A stretch of 35,341 nucleotides of DNA. It comes from Candidatus Gastranaerophilales bacterium. Its GTDB lineage: Bacteria > Cyanobacteriota > Vampirovibrionia > Gastranaerophilales > UBA9971. The stretch's first letter is position 1; each line of letters begins with the position of its first letter. The position numbers were made by a program, and so were the translations under genes. This document shows, one piece after another, positions 7,093-15,387 of this stretch. Under the pieces are notes generated by a model. The model was not told the DNA's origin. It saw nothing but the letters and a program-made list of their open reading frames with translations, and did no database searches. The stretch spans positions 1-35,341 of the forward strand of contig JANQGS010000082.1 of assembly GCA_028277195.1 (NCBI GenBank). Reading direction: 5' to 3'.

Positions 7093-9246
7093 ATGAGCAG
7101 AGAACTTGACTCCATTATGCGCCCTGAATCTGTTGCCGTGGTGGGGGCCTCAACAAGAGCGGGCACGGTAGGCAATGAAATAGTTTGCAAATTAAAGGAG
7201 TACGGCTTTAAAGGCAGGCTATACCCGATAAACCCGAAAGCAGGAGAGATTTGCGGAATAAAAGCGCTTGGCAGCGTTCTTGAAATACCTGAAAAAGTGG
7301 ACCTGGCAGTTATAGTAGTGGCAAAAGACATTGTTTTACCGGTCATAGACCAGTGTAACGAAAAGGGAATAAAAGGAATTGTCGTAGTATCAGCAGGATT
7401 TAAGGAAACGGGGGCAGAGGGAGCAAAACTGGAGCAGGAATTACTGGAAAAAATACGTCAATACGGAATGAGAATGGTGGGTCCGAACTGCCTGGGGGTT
7501 ATAAACACAGAAGAAAAAATTAAAATGGATGCTTCATTTGCTGACGCGCTTCCTTTATCGGGCAGCACAGCGTTCACGTCGCAATCAGGCGCTCTTGGGG
7601 CAGCCATTCTAAATATTTCAAAGGACTTTGACCTGGGCATAAGCCAGTTTGTTTCAATCGGCAATGCAGCCGACATTACCGCGGAAACCCTGCTCGACTA
7701 CTGGAAAGATGATGTTAATACTGACCAGGTGCTGCTGTATGTGGAATCTATAGCCAATCCGCAGGAATTTAGCAGGCTTTCCAAGCAATTAACAAAAGAA
7801 AAGCCTGTTCTTGCAATAAAAGCAGGCCGCTCCTCGGCAGGGGCATCAGCCGCATCCTCGCATACAGGTTCTCTCGCAGGGGCAGACCTTGCAGCAGACG
7901 CACTTTTAAAACAAAGCGGGGTTATAAGGGTAAATTCCCTTCTTGAAATGTTTGAAGTGGCCGAGGCTTTTGCCAACTGTCCTGTGCCGCGGGGCAAAAG
8001 GGTTGCGATTATGACCAATGCCGGGGGCCCGGGCATCATGGCAACTGACGCGGTTTGTGAATATGGCCTGGAAATGGCTGCGCTGGAAGAGGAAACAAAA
8101 AATTACATGAAAAGCTATCTCCCGGAAGCGGCCAGCGTGAAAAACCCGGTTGATATGATTGCCAGCGCGCCGCTCGAGCACTATCGGAATACACTTAAGG
8201 CCCTTATAAATGACGGGAATGTGGACGCAATAATGGTAATTTACCTGCCGTTAATGAATCTTGACCCCATAGATGTGTCTAAAACCGTTATGGATATAAA
8301 GGGACAATATCCTGAAAAGCCTATCGTAGCTGTAATAATGGGCAAAAATGAATTTTTCGACAAAATCAAGAAAATAGAAAAAAATATTCCCTTTTACCAG
8401 TACCCCGAGCCTGCCGCAAATGCCATGTCCAAACTCTATGCCCAGCGCAAATGGCAGCAAAGGCCCGTAGGCAAAGAACCTTTATATGAAGTGAACAGGG
8501 ATAAGGCCGCAGGAATTATATCAAAGGCCGTTTCAGAGAACAGGAGCCAGCTAACCACCCTGGAATCAATTGATGTGCTGGACGCTTACGGCATCAGGAC
8601 CTGTAAATACGCTTTTGCCGGGGACGTTGACGAGGCTGTGCGGGAAGCAAACAAAATCGGCTACCCAATCGTAATGAAAATAACGTCAGTAAAAATTTCC
8701 CATAAAACCGAAATAGGCGGCGTTATCGTCGGAATCAACAGTGAAGCTGAATTGAGAGATGAATACAGCGCCCTTCTCGGGAGATTAAGGGATAAAAACC
8801 TTGAGGATGCGCTCGACGGGGTGATAATACAGGAAATGGTCAAAGGCAGCCGGGAAATGGTTTGCGGTGTGGCTACAGACCCTCAGTACGGGCATTTAAT
8901 GATGTTCGGGCTTGGCGGGATATTTGTGGAAACCATAAAAGACGTTGCTTTCCGGGTAAACCCGGTAACAGACATTGATGTCAGGGAAATGGTGCAGTCA
9001 GTCAAGGCGTTCAAGATATTGCAGGGCTCAAGGGGGGAAAAACCGGCTAATATCCTTCAAATTGAAGAAACATTACTAAGATTATCCCAGCTTGTAAAGG
9101 ATTTTAGCTTTATTAAGGAGCTGGATATTAACCCTCTTAAGGTATCCGACAAAACAGGCGAGGGCATAGCGGTTGACGGGCGTATAGAGGTTGTCCCGGA
9201 AGAAGCCCTGAAAATTTTATCAGATGAAAGTATAATTTTGTTATGA
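7093..9246 (+). CDS. ADP-forming acyl-CoA (acetyl-CoA) synthetase, fused alpha-beta
   Basis: 717-aa single-chain NDP-forming acyl-CoA synthetase, which converts an acyl-CoA, ADP and phosphate to the free acid, ATP and CoA, conserving energy in fermentation. Domain order: CoA-binding Rossmann domain (1-130, with VAVVGAS and GPNCLGVIN), succinyl-CoA-ligase-like domains, and a C-terminal ATP-grasp domain from about residue 495. The phosphorylated His257 sits in SSHTGSLAG, and the second conserved His of the ATP-grasp part is His537 in ISHKTEIGGV. Length matches the fused alpha-beta enzymes. The stop overlaps the next gene as ATGA, so it leads an operon with the M16 proteins. Acetate is the likely product, though other acyl groups are possible. 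An acetyltransferase (Pat-like) fusion is ruled out because no GNAT domain is present. Confidence 0.93.
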   Translation: MSRELDSIMRPESVAVVGASTRAGTVGNEIVCKLKEYGFKGRLYPINPKAGEICGIKALGSVLEIPEKVDLAVIVVAKDIVLPVIDQCNEKGIKGIVVVSAGFKETGAEGAKLEQELLEKIRQYGMRMVGPNCLGVINTEEKIKMDASFADALPLSGSTAFTSQSGALGAAILNISKDFDLGISQFVSIGNAADITAETLLDYWKDDVNTDQVLLYVESIANPQEFSRLSKQLTKEKPVLAIKAGRSSAGASAASSHTGSLAGADLAADALLKQSGVIRVNSLLEMFEVAEAFANCPVPRGKRVAIMTNAGGPGIMATDAVCEYGLEMAALEEETKNYMKSYLPEAASVKNPVDMIASAPLEHYRNTLKALINDGNVDAIMVIYLPLMNLDPIDVSKTVMDIKGQYPEKPIVAVIMGKNEFFDKIKKIEKNIPFYQYPEPAANAMSKLYAQRKWQQRPVGKEPLYEVNRDKAAGIISKAVSENRSQLTTLESIDVLDAYGIRTCKYAFAGDVDEAVREANKIGYPIVMKITSVKISHKTEIGGVIVGINSEAELRDEYSALLGRLRDKNLEDALDGVIIQEMVKGSREMVCGVATDPQYGHLMMFGLGGIFVETIKDVAFRVNPVTDIDVREMVQSVKAFKILQGSRGEKPANILQIEETLLRLSQLVKDFSFIKELDINPLKVSDKTGEGIAVDGRIEVVPEEALKILSDESIILL

Positions 9247-10580
9247 ACATAAAAACCAAAGAGAGTATAAAGTTCCCTTACCTGGACAGGCCCGTAAGTT
9301 TCTATAACCTGGAAAACGGCCATACGATAATAATAGCGTATAAACCGGGCAAACTGGTTAACGTCAGTACCTGGATAAGAACAGGCTCAATAAACGAAAA
9401 CGATGAGATAACCGGGATTTCCCATTTCCTTGAGCACCTTATGTTCAAGGGCACACAAAAATACCCTGCCGGGGAATTTGACAGGATACTTGAGGCAAAA
9501 GGCGCTGTAGTTAACGCCGCTACCTGGAAGGATTACACTTTTTATTATGTAACCCTGCCCGGGGGCGAAAAAAACGAGAATTTAACCCGGGCTGTTGAGC
9601 TGCATGCTGATATGATGCTCAACCCGCTCCTGCCTGAGGAGGAGATAGGGGCTGCTTTTGACCCGGAAGACAATGATATTGAGGAAAAAAGGGAAAGGTT
9701 CGTTGTTATCGAGGAAATAAGAATGCGAGATGACAACCACTGGACAAAAACCTATGACGGGGTAAATAACCTCATGTACAGGGTGCACCCCTATAAAAGG
9801 GATGTAATAGGCACTGCCGAGGTTATAGCCACTGTGCCCGGGCAGGTAATTATGGATTATTATAAAAACTGGTACACCCCGGAAAACATGTGCACTATTG
9901 TGGTGGGTGATGTTGAGCCGGACGAGGTTTTTGAGCTTGTGAGGAAAAATTTTGTGTTCCCTGATGACAGGAAAACCCGAAAGGTTGAATATGAGCAGGA
10001 GCCTGAACAGCATGAGCCCAGGTATGTTGAGAGCACAAAGAAAAACATTAATACCGGCTTTCTTATTATGGGTTTTCACGGGCCAAACCCCAATAATTTA
10101 AAGGATAATATATGTGTTGATATTTTGAGTAACGTGCTAGGGGAGGGCAAAAGCTCAAGGTTTTACCAGAACCTCATAGAAAAACAGAAAGAACAGGTTT
10201 TTAATGTTGCGGGCTCTACCCAGTACGAATTCAGGGAGGGAAACATCTTTCTTGCGCAGGCAAACTTCATCCCCGAAAAAAAGGACCTGGCCCTGGAGCT
10301 TATAAAGCAGGAAATTAAAAAGGTTGGGGAGGAATATATTGGTGAGGCCGAGCTTAAAAAGGCTAAAAAGAGGTTAAAAGCCGGGTTTGCCGAGGAGTCG
10401 GAAACCGTTTCGGATATCGGGGAATTAATCGGCCACTGCGTTATAGTTTGCGGGGACACATCATGCCATGTAAACTATCTTGATGTGCTCGAAACCATAA
10501 CCCTGGAGGATGTTTTACGGGCCGCTAAAAAATACCTTGACCTCAATAAGGTATCAATTTCAGTGCTTATACCTGAATAG
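9243..10580 (+). CDS. M16B zinc metallopeptidase, catalytic subunit
   Basis: 445-aa insulinase/processing-peptidase family protein. The inverted zinc motif HFLEH is at residues 61-65 and the third ligand Glu is about 158 in VIEEIRM. The spacing is longer than usual because of an acidic insertion around residues 137-152. The C-terminal half-domain lacks the Arg/Tyr pair normally seen in the R...GLAY motif (it reads EKQKEQVFNV), which suggests that substrate binding is completed by a partner. No signal peptide is visible, so it is probably cytoplasmic or exported by another route. It overlaps the synthetase stop by 4 nt. The partner is very likely the M16-like protein at 10859. Confidence 0.92.
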   Translation: MNIKTKESIKFPYLDRPVSFYNLENGHTIIIAYKPGKLVNVSTWIRTGSINENDEITGISHFLEHLMFKGTQKYPAGEFDRILEAKGAVVNAATWKDYTFYYVTLPGGEKNENLTRAVELHADMMLNPLLPEEEIGAAFDPEDNDIEEKRERFVVIEEIRMRDDNHWTKTYDGVNNLMYRVHPYKRDVIGTAEVIATVPGQVIMDYYKNWYTPENMCTIVVGDVEPDEVFELVRKNFVFPDDRKTRKVEYEQEPEQHEPRYVESTKKNINTGFLIMGFHGPNPNNLKDNICVDILSNVLGEGKSSRFYQNLIEKQKEQVFNVAGSTQYEFREGNIFLAQANFIPEKKDLALELIKQEIKKVGEEYIGEAELKKAKKRLKAGFAEESETVSDIGELIGHCVIVCGDTSCHVNYLDVLETITLEDVLRAAKKYLDLNKVSISVLIPE

Positions 10581-10594
10581 GCTGAAAAAATAGA

Positions 10595-10623
10595 GTGAAA
10601 TCAAATCCTAAATATGCTATATT
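10595..10623 (+). promoter_or_regulatory. Extended -10 promoter giving a possible leaderless mRNA
   Basis: GTGAAA (10595-10600), a 17-nt spacer and TATATT (10618-10623) preceded by TG at 10615-10616 form an extended -10 promoter. The ATG of the small gene begins at 10630, seven bases after the -10, so a transcript started here would have essentially no leader. Confidence 0.5.
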
Positions 10624-10629
10624 ACTAAT

Positions 10630-10845
10630 ATGAGCGTCCCGAAAGAAAAATTACATGAGCTTATAGAGCTTATTCCTGACGAAAAAAGTGAGGAAATTGT
10701 TGCTTACCTTGAAGCGCATGTTCAAAAAAAGCAAAAAAAGCAAAAAATTAACCCTTCTCAATATATAGGGATTTTGGCTGACTTAGATATTGATGTTGAG
10801 GAAGAATGTAAAAAAATGAGGAAAGAGTGGGAGGATAGGGAATAA
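10630..10845 (+). CDS. Small antitoxin-like protein (71 aa)
   Basis: 71-aa charged helical protein. The N-terminal segment KLHELIELIPDEKSEEIVAY resembles the start of small antitoxins and DUF2281-like proteins, in which a hydrophobic helix follows LHELI..LP. A Lys/Gln run (KKQKKQKK) comes from a CAAAAAAAG direct repeat, followed by an acidic C-terminus. No toxin gene (PIN, RelE or MazF) is adjacent; the gene sits between two M16 genes. Its own extended -10 promoter lies 7 nt upstream and there is no Shine-Dalgarno. It could be an orphan antitoxin or a small regulator. The assignment is by resemblance only. Confidence 0.55.
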   Translation: MSVPKEKLHELIELIPDEKSEEIVAYLEAHVQKKQKKQKINPSQYIGILADLDIDVEEECKKMRKEWEDRE

Positions 10846-10858
10846 ATAAGGAGAAGCA

Positions 10859-12106
10859 ATGAATTCCTTTAATACAGACAGATTAAGCAATAATATAAAA
10901 GTCATAACCCGCTATAATCCGAAGACCCCCAGAATTGCCCTGAACCTCTATATGGCCTCGGGCGCAAAATATGAAAAACTCGCGGGAACATCAAACCTCC
11001 TCGCCAGGCTGCTGCTCCAGGGTACAACCTCAAGAACTGCCGAAGAAATAGCCAATGAGCTTGACTCCAACGCAATAGAGCTCGGGATTGAGTCAAAACA
11101 GGACTACCTGAGGTGCAGGTCCCTATTTTTAAACGAGGATTTTGAAAAAGCGGTTGAGCTGCTTGAGGAGGTTATAAAAAATTCAACTTTTGAAAACCTG
11201 GAAAAAGAAGCAATGAAGTTCTCGGGCGAACTTAAACTTGAGCTGGACTCGCCTAAAACACAGGCTTTTGATAACCTTATCAGGACAATTTTTAAAAACC
11301 ACTCATACGGGCATTCTCATACAATAATACTCGAAACCCTGCCCTCAATAAAAAAACAGGACGTGCTTGAATACTACGTAAACACCTCATTTATCCCGGA
11401 AAACATGCTGTTTACGGTAGTTGGAGACATAAAGAGAGAGGAAGTTATAAGCACTCTCGAGGAAAAATTCGGTTCAATACCCCATAAAGCACCGCTGGTT
11501 AAAGAAATTCAACCCCTGGAAATACCCGGGAATAAAATGGTGGTAATTCCCAGCCAGGAAGCTGCTCAGGCACAAATAATACAGGGATGGCTCGGCCCGG
11601 GTATTTCCGACGAGGATTACCCGGCCATTCTGCTTCTTAATACTATTTTAGGCTCAAGCGGCCTGAGCTCAAGGCTTTTTGTGGAACTAAGGGATAAAAA
11701 AGGGCTTGCATACCACGTGAGAAGCAGTATTGAGGCCCTTAAGCACCTGGGATTGCTCACTGTTTACATAGGCACAGCCCCGCATAACATTGAAACATGC
11801 CTTGAGGGATTTGAAACTGAAATAAATAAACTCAAGCAGGAAAAAATTTCCGATAGCGAGTTGAATAACGCAAAAACCAATTACCTGGGCAAACGCGCAT
11901 TCCTCCATGAAACCAACGCCCAGCAGGCATATTACCTCGGATACTTTGATATAATGGGTATAGGGGCTGAGTTTGACAGCAGGCTGGAGGAAAAAATCCG
12001 CACTGTTACGGCAGAAGACATAAAAAACGCCGCGAACAGGTTCTTTTCCAAAAATTCGGTAATATCAATACTGGCACAGGAAGAGTCCTGCCCTATACAT
12101 GAATGA
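10859..12106 (+). CDS. M16B-like subunit without zinc ligands
   Basis: 415-aa protein of the insulinase/processing-peptidase fold. At the position of HxxEH it reads NLLAR (residues 46-50, followed by the conserved QGT), so all three residues of the zinc/catalytic motif are replaced and it cannot be an active zinc peptidase alone. It retains the C-terminal Arg/Tyr motif (ELRDKKGLAYHV) used for substrate binding. This complements the partner gene at 9243, which has zinc ligands but lacks Arg/Tyr, as in known heterodimeric M16B enzymes. A strong AAGGAG (10848-10853) precedes the ATG. Together they probably form a heterodimeric oligopeptidase. Confidence 0.9.
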   Translation: MNSFNTDRLSNNIKVITRYNPKTPRIALNLYMASGAKYEKLAGTSNLLARLLLQGTTSRTAEEIANELDSNAIELGIESKQDYLRCRSLFLNEDFEKAVELLEEVIKNSTFENLEKEAMKFSGELKLELDSPKTQAFDNLIRTIFKNHSYGHSHTIILETLPSIKKQDVLEYYVNTSFIPENMLFTVVGDIKREEVISTLEEKFGSIPHKAPLVKEIQPLEIPGNKMVVIPSQEAAQAQIIQGWLGPGISDEDYPAILLLNTILGSSGLSSRLFVELRDKKGLAYHVRSSIEALKHLGLLTVYIGTAPHNIETCLEGFETEINKLKQEKISDSELNNAKTNYLGKRAFLHETNAQQAYYLGYFDIMGIGAEFDSRLEEKIRTVTAEDIKNAANRFFSKNSVISILAQEESCPIHE

Positions 12107-12158
12107 GTTTGAATTTTTGAAAACCCGGTAAAATCATTTTTAGCCCGTCAAATTTGCG

Positions 12159-13484
12159 TTAAGCCTGTTTAGCGAGTTCTTTCAACTTTTTATTTATGTA
12201 CCTGCCTATCACGTCAAGGCCCAGGCCTGTTACAATGCTGATTGGTATTACTATCGGGCCGTTAATCGCCATCATCATAGTCACCATCCAGACTCCGAGT
12301 CCGCCAACTATAGCTATGCCGCCGTTCTTAATGAAATTATCTTTCTTTTCCTCGGGGGTTTGGCCTTTCATGGTGTTTCTGGTGAGTATACCGCCTGCAA
12401 TAAGAGGAACGAACATCTCGGTCATACCCGCGCCCAGAGATAAGTCGCGTACACGTCCGGCATAGCCTTCCACCTCAAACTTCCTGGCGTCTTTATAGCC
12501 TTTAACTATTTTTTCCAGTGATTTTATGGATTGTTCGGACACCCCTGACGGAGGTTTTTTAAGTATACCTTCCAGTGTTTCTATTAAGTCACCGATGCCT
12601 TTTGTCCCGTTAATTTCCCCTTCGAGCGACTTTTTGACAGCGCCGTTCCACCTGTCCATTATAAGGTCATTGCCTTTTCTTATCTCGCCCATGGCATTTT
12701 TGCCCCCTGAAAACAGGCTGGACCAGAATTCTTTTTTGAAAATATGACCCCTGGGGAAATAATCACTGTTAATGCCCCTGGCAAAACTATCAACTGTAGT
12801 ATCAATGTTCCCCAGCCTGCTGTCTAGCCCCCTGACAAGCTCATCCCCGTGCTTGCCTGACAATAAGCTACTTATAGCTTGCCTTTGTTTTCCGGAGAGC
12901 TTGCTCTCAAGTTCCCTGAGAGCGGGCTCTGATGATTTGAGGTTTTTATTCCATCCTTTCCACTTTGGTTTTAGTTTCCAGTTCCTGGGGAACCAGGCGG
13001 TACTCCTGCTAAAGTCAGCTATTTTATGGCCGCCAACAAACCGCAAGCCCTGGAAGGTCCTGTATATGAAATTATCCTTGATTTTATCGCCGTTAAACGC
13101 ATATCCCAGGGTTTTCCCCGCATATCCTTTCGCTTTTTCAGCCAGCGTAAGTGTTCCATTTACAGCCTTTATTTCCCTTAAGTTTTTATAGCTATCAAAA
13201 ACCGCTTTCCTGAATTGTTCATAACGTCCCCTGCTCAGGAAAATGCCTATCCCCCCGACTAAGAGCGTTGTTGCCGCGGCTGCGGTATATTTAAAGGCTT
13301 TTGTGTGCGGGTCTTTCAGGTCATTTTTATAATTATTCCAGCGTTCCCTGGGGCTGAGAGTGACACGGTCCTCCTCAGTCCTGCTCCCGGGGGTTGATTT
13401 AAGGGTCCGGACGTAGTCATTATTAAGAATAGGCGCAAAAGCCTGCGTATTCTGCAATTTATTTATAATCGAATTTTCCATCAT
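12159..13484 (-). CDS. Unknown membrane protein (441 aa)
   Basis: I do not recognise this family. The protein has a polar N-terminus (1-62), a predicted membrane helix at about 67-84, a long basic, helix-rich soluble middle (85-345), and three further hydrophobic segments at about 350-368, 388-406 and 409-427, the last followed by a Lys-rich tail. There is no signal peptide. Its start overlaps the end of the 563-aa gene by 4 nt, so both are made from one message. The two proteins share general style (N-terminal disordered segment, one early helix, long basic middle, C-terminal membrane cluster) and may be distant paralogues or a heteromeric membrane assembly. No enzymatic motif is visible. 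Confidence 0.75.
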   Translation of the reverse strand: MMENSIINKLQNTQAFAPILNNDYVRTLKSTPGSRTEEDRVTLSPRERWNNYKNDLKDPHTKAFKYTAAAATTLLVGGIGIFLSRGRYEQFRKAVFDSYKNLREIKAVNGTLTLAEKAKGYAGKTLGYAFNGDKIKDNFIYRTFQGLRFVGGHKIADFSRSTAWFPRNWKLKPKWKGWNKNLKSSEPALRELESKLSGKQRQAISSLLSGKHGDELVRGLDSRLGNIDTTVDSFARGINSDYFPRGHIFKKEFWSSLFSGGKNAMGEIRKGNDLIMDRWNGAVKKSLEGEINGTKGIGDLIETLEGILKKPPSGVSEQSIKSLEKIVKGYKDARKFEVEGYAGRVRDLSLGAGMTEMFVPLIAGGILTRNTMKGQTPEEKKDNFIKNGGIAIVGGLGVWMVTMMMAINGPIVIPISIVTGLGLDVIGRYINKKLKELAKQA

Positions 13485-15172
13485 ACGCCATACCTTTCTG
13501 CCATTTTATCAACTTTGGCTATGACTGTATTTAGTCTTTCGATTGTTTCCGGGGGAGTCTCATTTATAGGCTCGGGCACGGCATAATAACTCTTCCGGCC
13601 CGTCAATAAACTTCTTGAGCCGATCCCCTGCGTGGGAATCGGACTATAACTGCCTGTAGTCTGCAACCGGTTCATATATGACTCCACCATTGGCGGCGGG
13701 TCTGAATTTTGCGCCAGACCCCTTCGGTTAATTCTGTTAAGGTATTGTTGAACCATAGGGGGTGGGGGAGTATTTATATTATTGGAGATTGTTTCCTCAG
13801 GTTCTGTTTTTCCTTCTTTTTCAGCTTTTTCCTTTTCTTTTTCCGCCTGTTCTTCCTGCTCCTCCCTTATGGTTTTCTGGGATTTGCCAAAGAGCATGTG
13901 CGAGAGCTTTATAGATAAATCACCAACAATAAAAAATCCGGTAAACATCAGGGCTATTCTCATTATTCCGCCAAAGGAACTCCTTAATAATGATGACTGT
14001 GCTTTTTCCAGTCCCATACCGAAAAACCTGCCTATCCCGCGTACAGGTGCGAGCCATTTTGACTGGCCGGCTCCCTGTAAACCGCCCAAAGTACCGTAAA
14101 TCGCCTGGACTGTCTTATCCATTAAAGCAAATGGCAGAACATCACCCAGAAATCCTTCCATAAAAGTGGAGACTTTATCGCCCTTTTCGGCTTTTATGGT
14201 CTGGTGAATGGTATTACCCAGGAAAGCCGCCGAAATAAGCGTCATACCAGGACCCAATATCTTGTTATTCCTGAGATAATGCAGGTTAAAGTAGTCGTTA
14301 GTGTGCTTATACAAACCTCTTAAGGTCCTTGAAAAGACTGTTTTCCCTTTTCCTCCAGCGTTTAGTCCGGCTGCGGCATTTATCTGGTTTAAAGTTTTTT
14401 GTACCCCCTTAGAAGGACTATTTCCTATAATTTTTTTAAACTCGTCAAGCGCATCATCCCATCTGTAAGACCTGTTACTTGACCATCTTCCCATGAGGTC
14501 GTTAAGCCGGGCTGCTTTTTTGCCTTCCGCTCTCATCAGGTCAAGGGCTTTTTGGGCTTTTTTATTGAATTTTCCTTTTGCCCTCAAGCGTCTTTCTATT
14601 TCATTTAAATTCTTTTTACTCTTAACGTCTTGCAGGAGTCGTTCAATGTCCTTGTCTATCCAGGGCCCAAAACCTTGCAGTGCTCTTTTTGCTTTATTAA
14701 AGGGCTTCATTGCCTGTCCGAGCAGGGAATCTACTATTTGTCCCTCTTTTGGCCTGCTATACATTATAGCCATACCGTTTTTAGGCTGGACATCATGCCA
14801 GTGGCGCTTAAAATGCTCTACAAGCCCCTTAAACGGGCTGTAAGCGGCTTTTGCCGCGGAGCTGCCTTTAATGCCCTGCCAGCCTCTTTCAATAGCATCA
14901 CTCGCCCTTTGCAGGGTATTATTATTATCTATCCGGTCTAAGAAACTCTGGAAAGCCCTGGTGTTAACCAGCTTTTCATTCCCCAGGTAAGCCGCTACCG
15001 ACGCGATTGCGCCGTAAAGAGTGGCAAACATGGCGTCTTTAACATTAAACATATCCTCGGCAACCCTGCTCACAGGGTTATCCTGAAGGGTTTCCCTTAC
15101 GGGTACAACCCCGGGAGTATTCACTTGCGGCGGTAGAGCGCCGTAGTTTATATTTGGGTTTAAATCCGGCAT
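13481..15172 (-). CDS. Unknown membrane protein (563 aa) with PPPM repeats
   Basis: Unrecognised. It has a Pro/Asn-rich N-terminus, a hydrophobic segment at about 46-64, a basic helical middle, hydrophobic segments near 305-320, 340-358 and 398-418, a Glu/Lys-rich linker (436-460) and a Pro-rich tail. The tail carries two copies of PPPMVxxYxNRxxxxG (about 470-485 and 492-507). An AGGAAG lies about 13 nt before the ATG. It is the first gene of a two-gene unit with the 441-aa protein and is divergent from the 316-aa gene. The repeated tail looks like a docking motif for a partner protein. The function is unknown; a scaffold or envelope-associated complex is speculation. Confidence 0.75.
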   Translation of the reverse strand: MPDLNPNINYGALPPQVNTPGVVPVRETLQDNPVSRVAEDMFNVKDAMFATLYGAIASVAAYLGNEKLVNTRAFQSFLDRIDNNNTLQRASDAIERGWQGIKGSSAAKAAYSPFKGLVEHFKRHWHDVQPKNGMAIMYSRPKEGQIVDSLLGQAMKPFNKAKRALQGFGPWIDKDIERLLQDVKSKKNLNEIERRLRAKGKFNKKAQKALDLMRAEGKKAARLNDLMGRWSSNRSYRWDDALDEFKKIIGNSPSKGVQKTLNQINAAAGLNAGGKGKTVFSRTLRGLYKHTNDYFNLHYLRNNKILGPGMTLISAAFLGNTIHQTIKAEKGDKVSTFMEGFLGDVLPFALMDKTVQAIYGTLGGLQGAGQSKWLAPVRGIGRFFGMGLEKAQSSLLRSSFGGIMRIALMFTGFFIVGDLSIKLSHMLFGKSQKTIREEQEEQAEKEKEKAEKEGKTEPEETISNNINTPPPPMVQQYLNRINRRGLAQNSDPPPMVESYMNRLQTTGSYSPIPTQGIGSRSLLTGRKSYYAVPEPINETPPETIERLNTVIAKVDKMAERYGV

Positions 15173-15230
15173 TTGTAAATAGGCTTCCTGAGGTTTTTGA
15201 GCACATAACTTCCTATATAAATAAAGTCAT

Positions 15231-15244
15231 TTTTCCCGGGAAAA
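15231..15244. promoter_or_regulatory. Perfect palindrome in a divergent intergenic region
   Basis: TTTTCCCGGGAAAA is a 14-bp perfect palindrome between the divergent 563-aa and 316-aa genes, about 60 bp upstream of the minus-strand start. Its position fits an operator controlling one or both genes, but no regulator is known and chance cannot be excluded. Confidence 0.35.
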
Positions 15245-15387
15245 TTGCCTTATTTTAAGAAATTTTCAATTATTTACGCATTTAACATTACAAACCGTAA
15301 CAATTTTGCCCGGAATCATTAAGCAGGGCACAAAAATATCCGACATGTCATATTACACGGAGAGTTTCGGGCACGAGAGAGTTTTAT

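Noticed and set aside
10630..10858. Complete toxin-antitoxin pair
   Set aside because: Only an antitoxin-like gene is present; the next gene is an M16 protein with no toxin features.
12196..13191. Plus-strand frames opposite the 441-aa gene
   Set aside because: They are antisense shadows, Ser/Pro/Leu-rich, without ribosome sites; the minus frame is long, overlaps its neighbour by 4 nt and has membrane helices.
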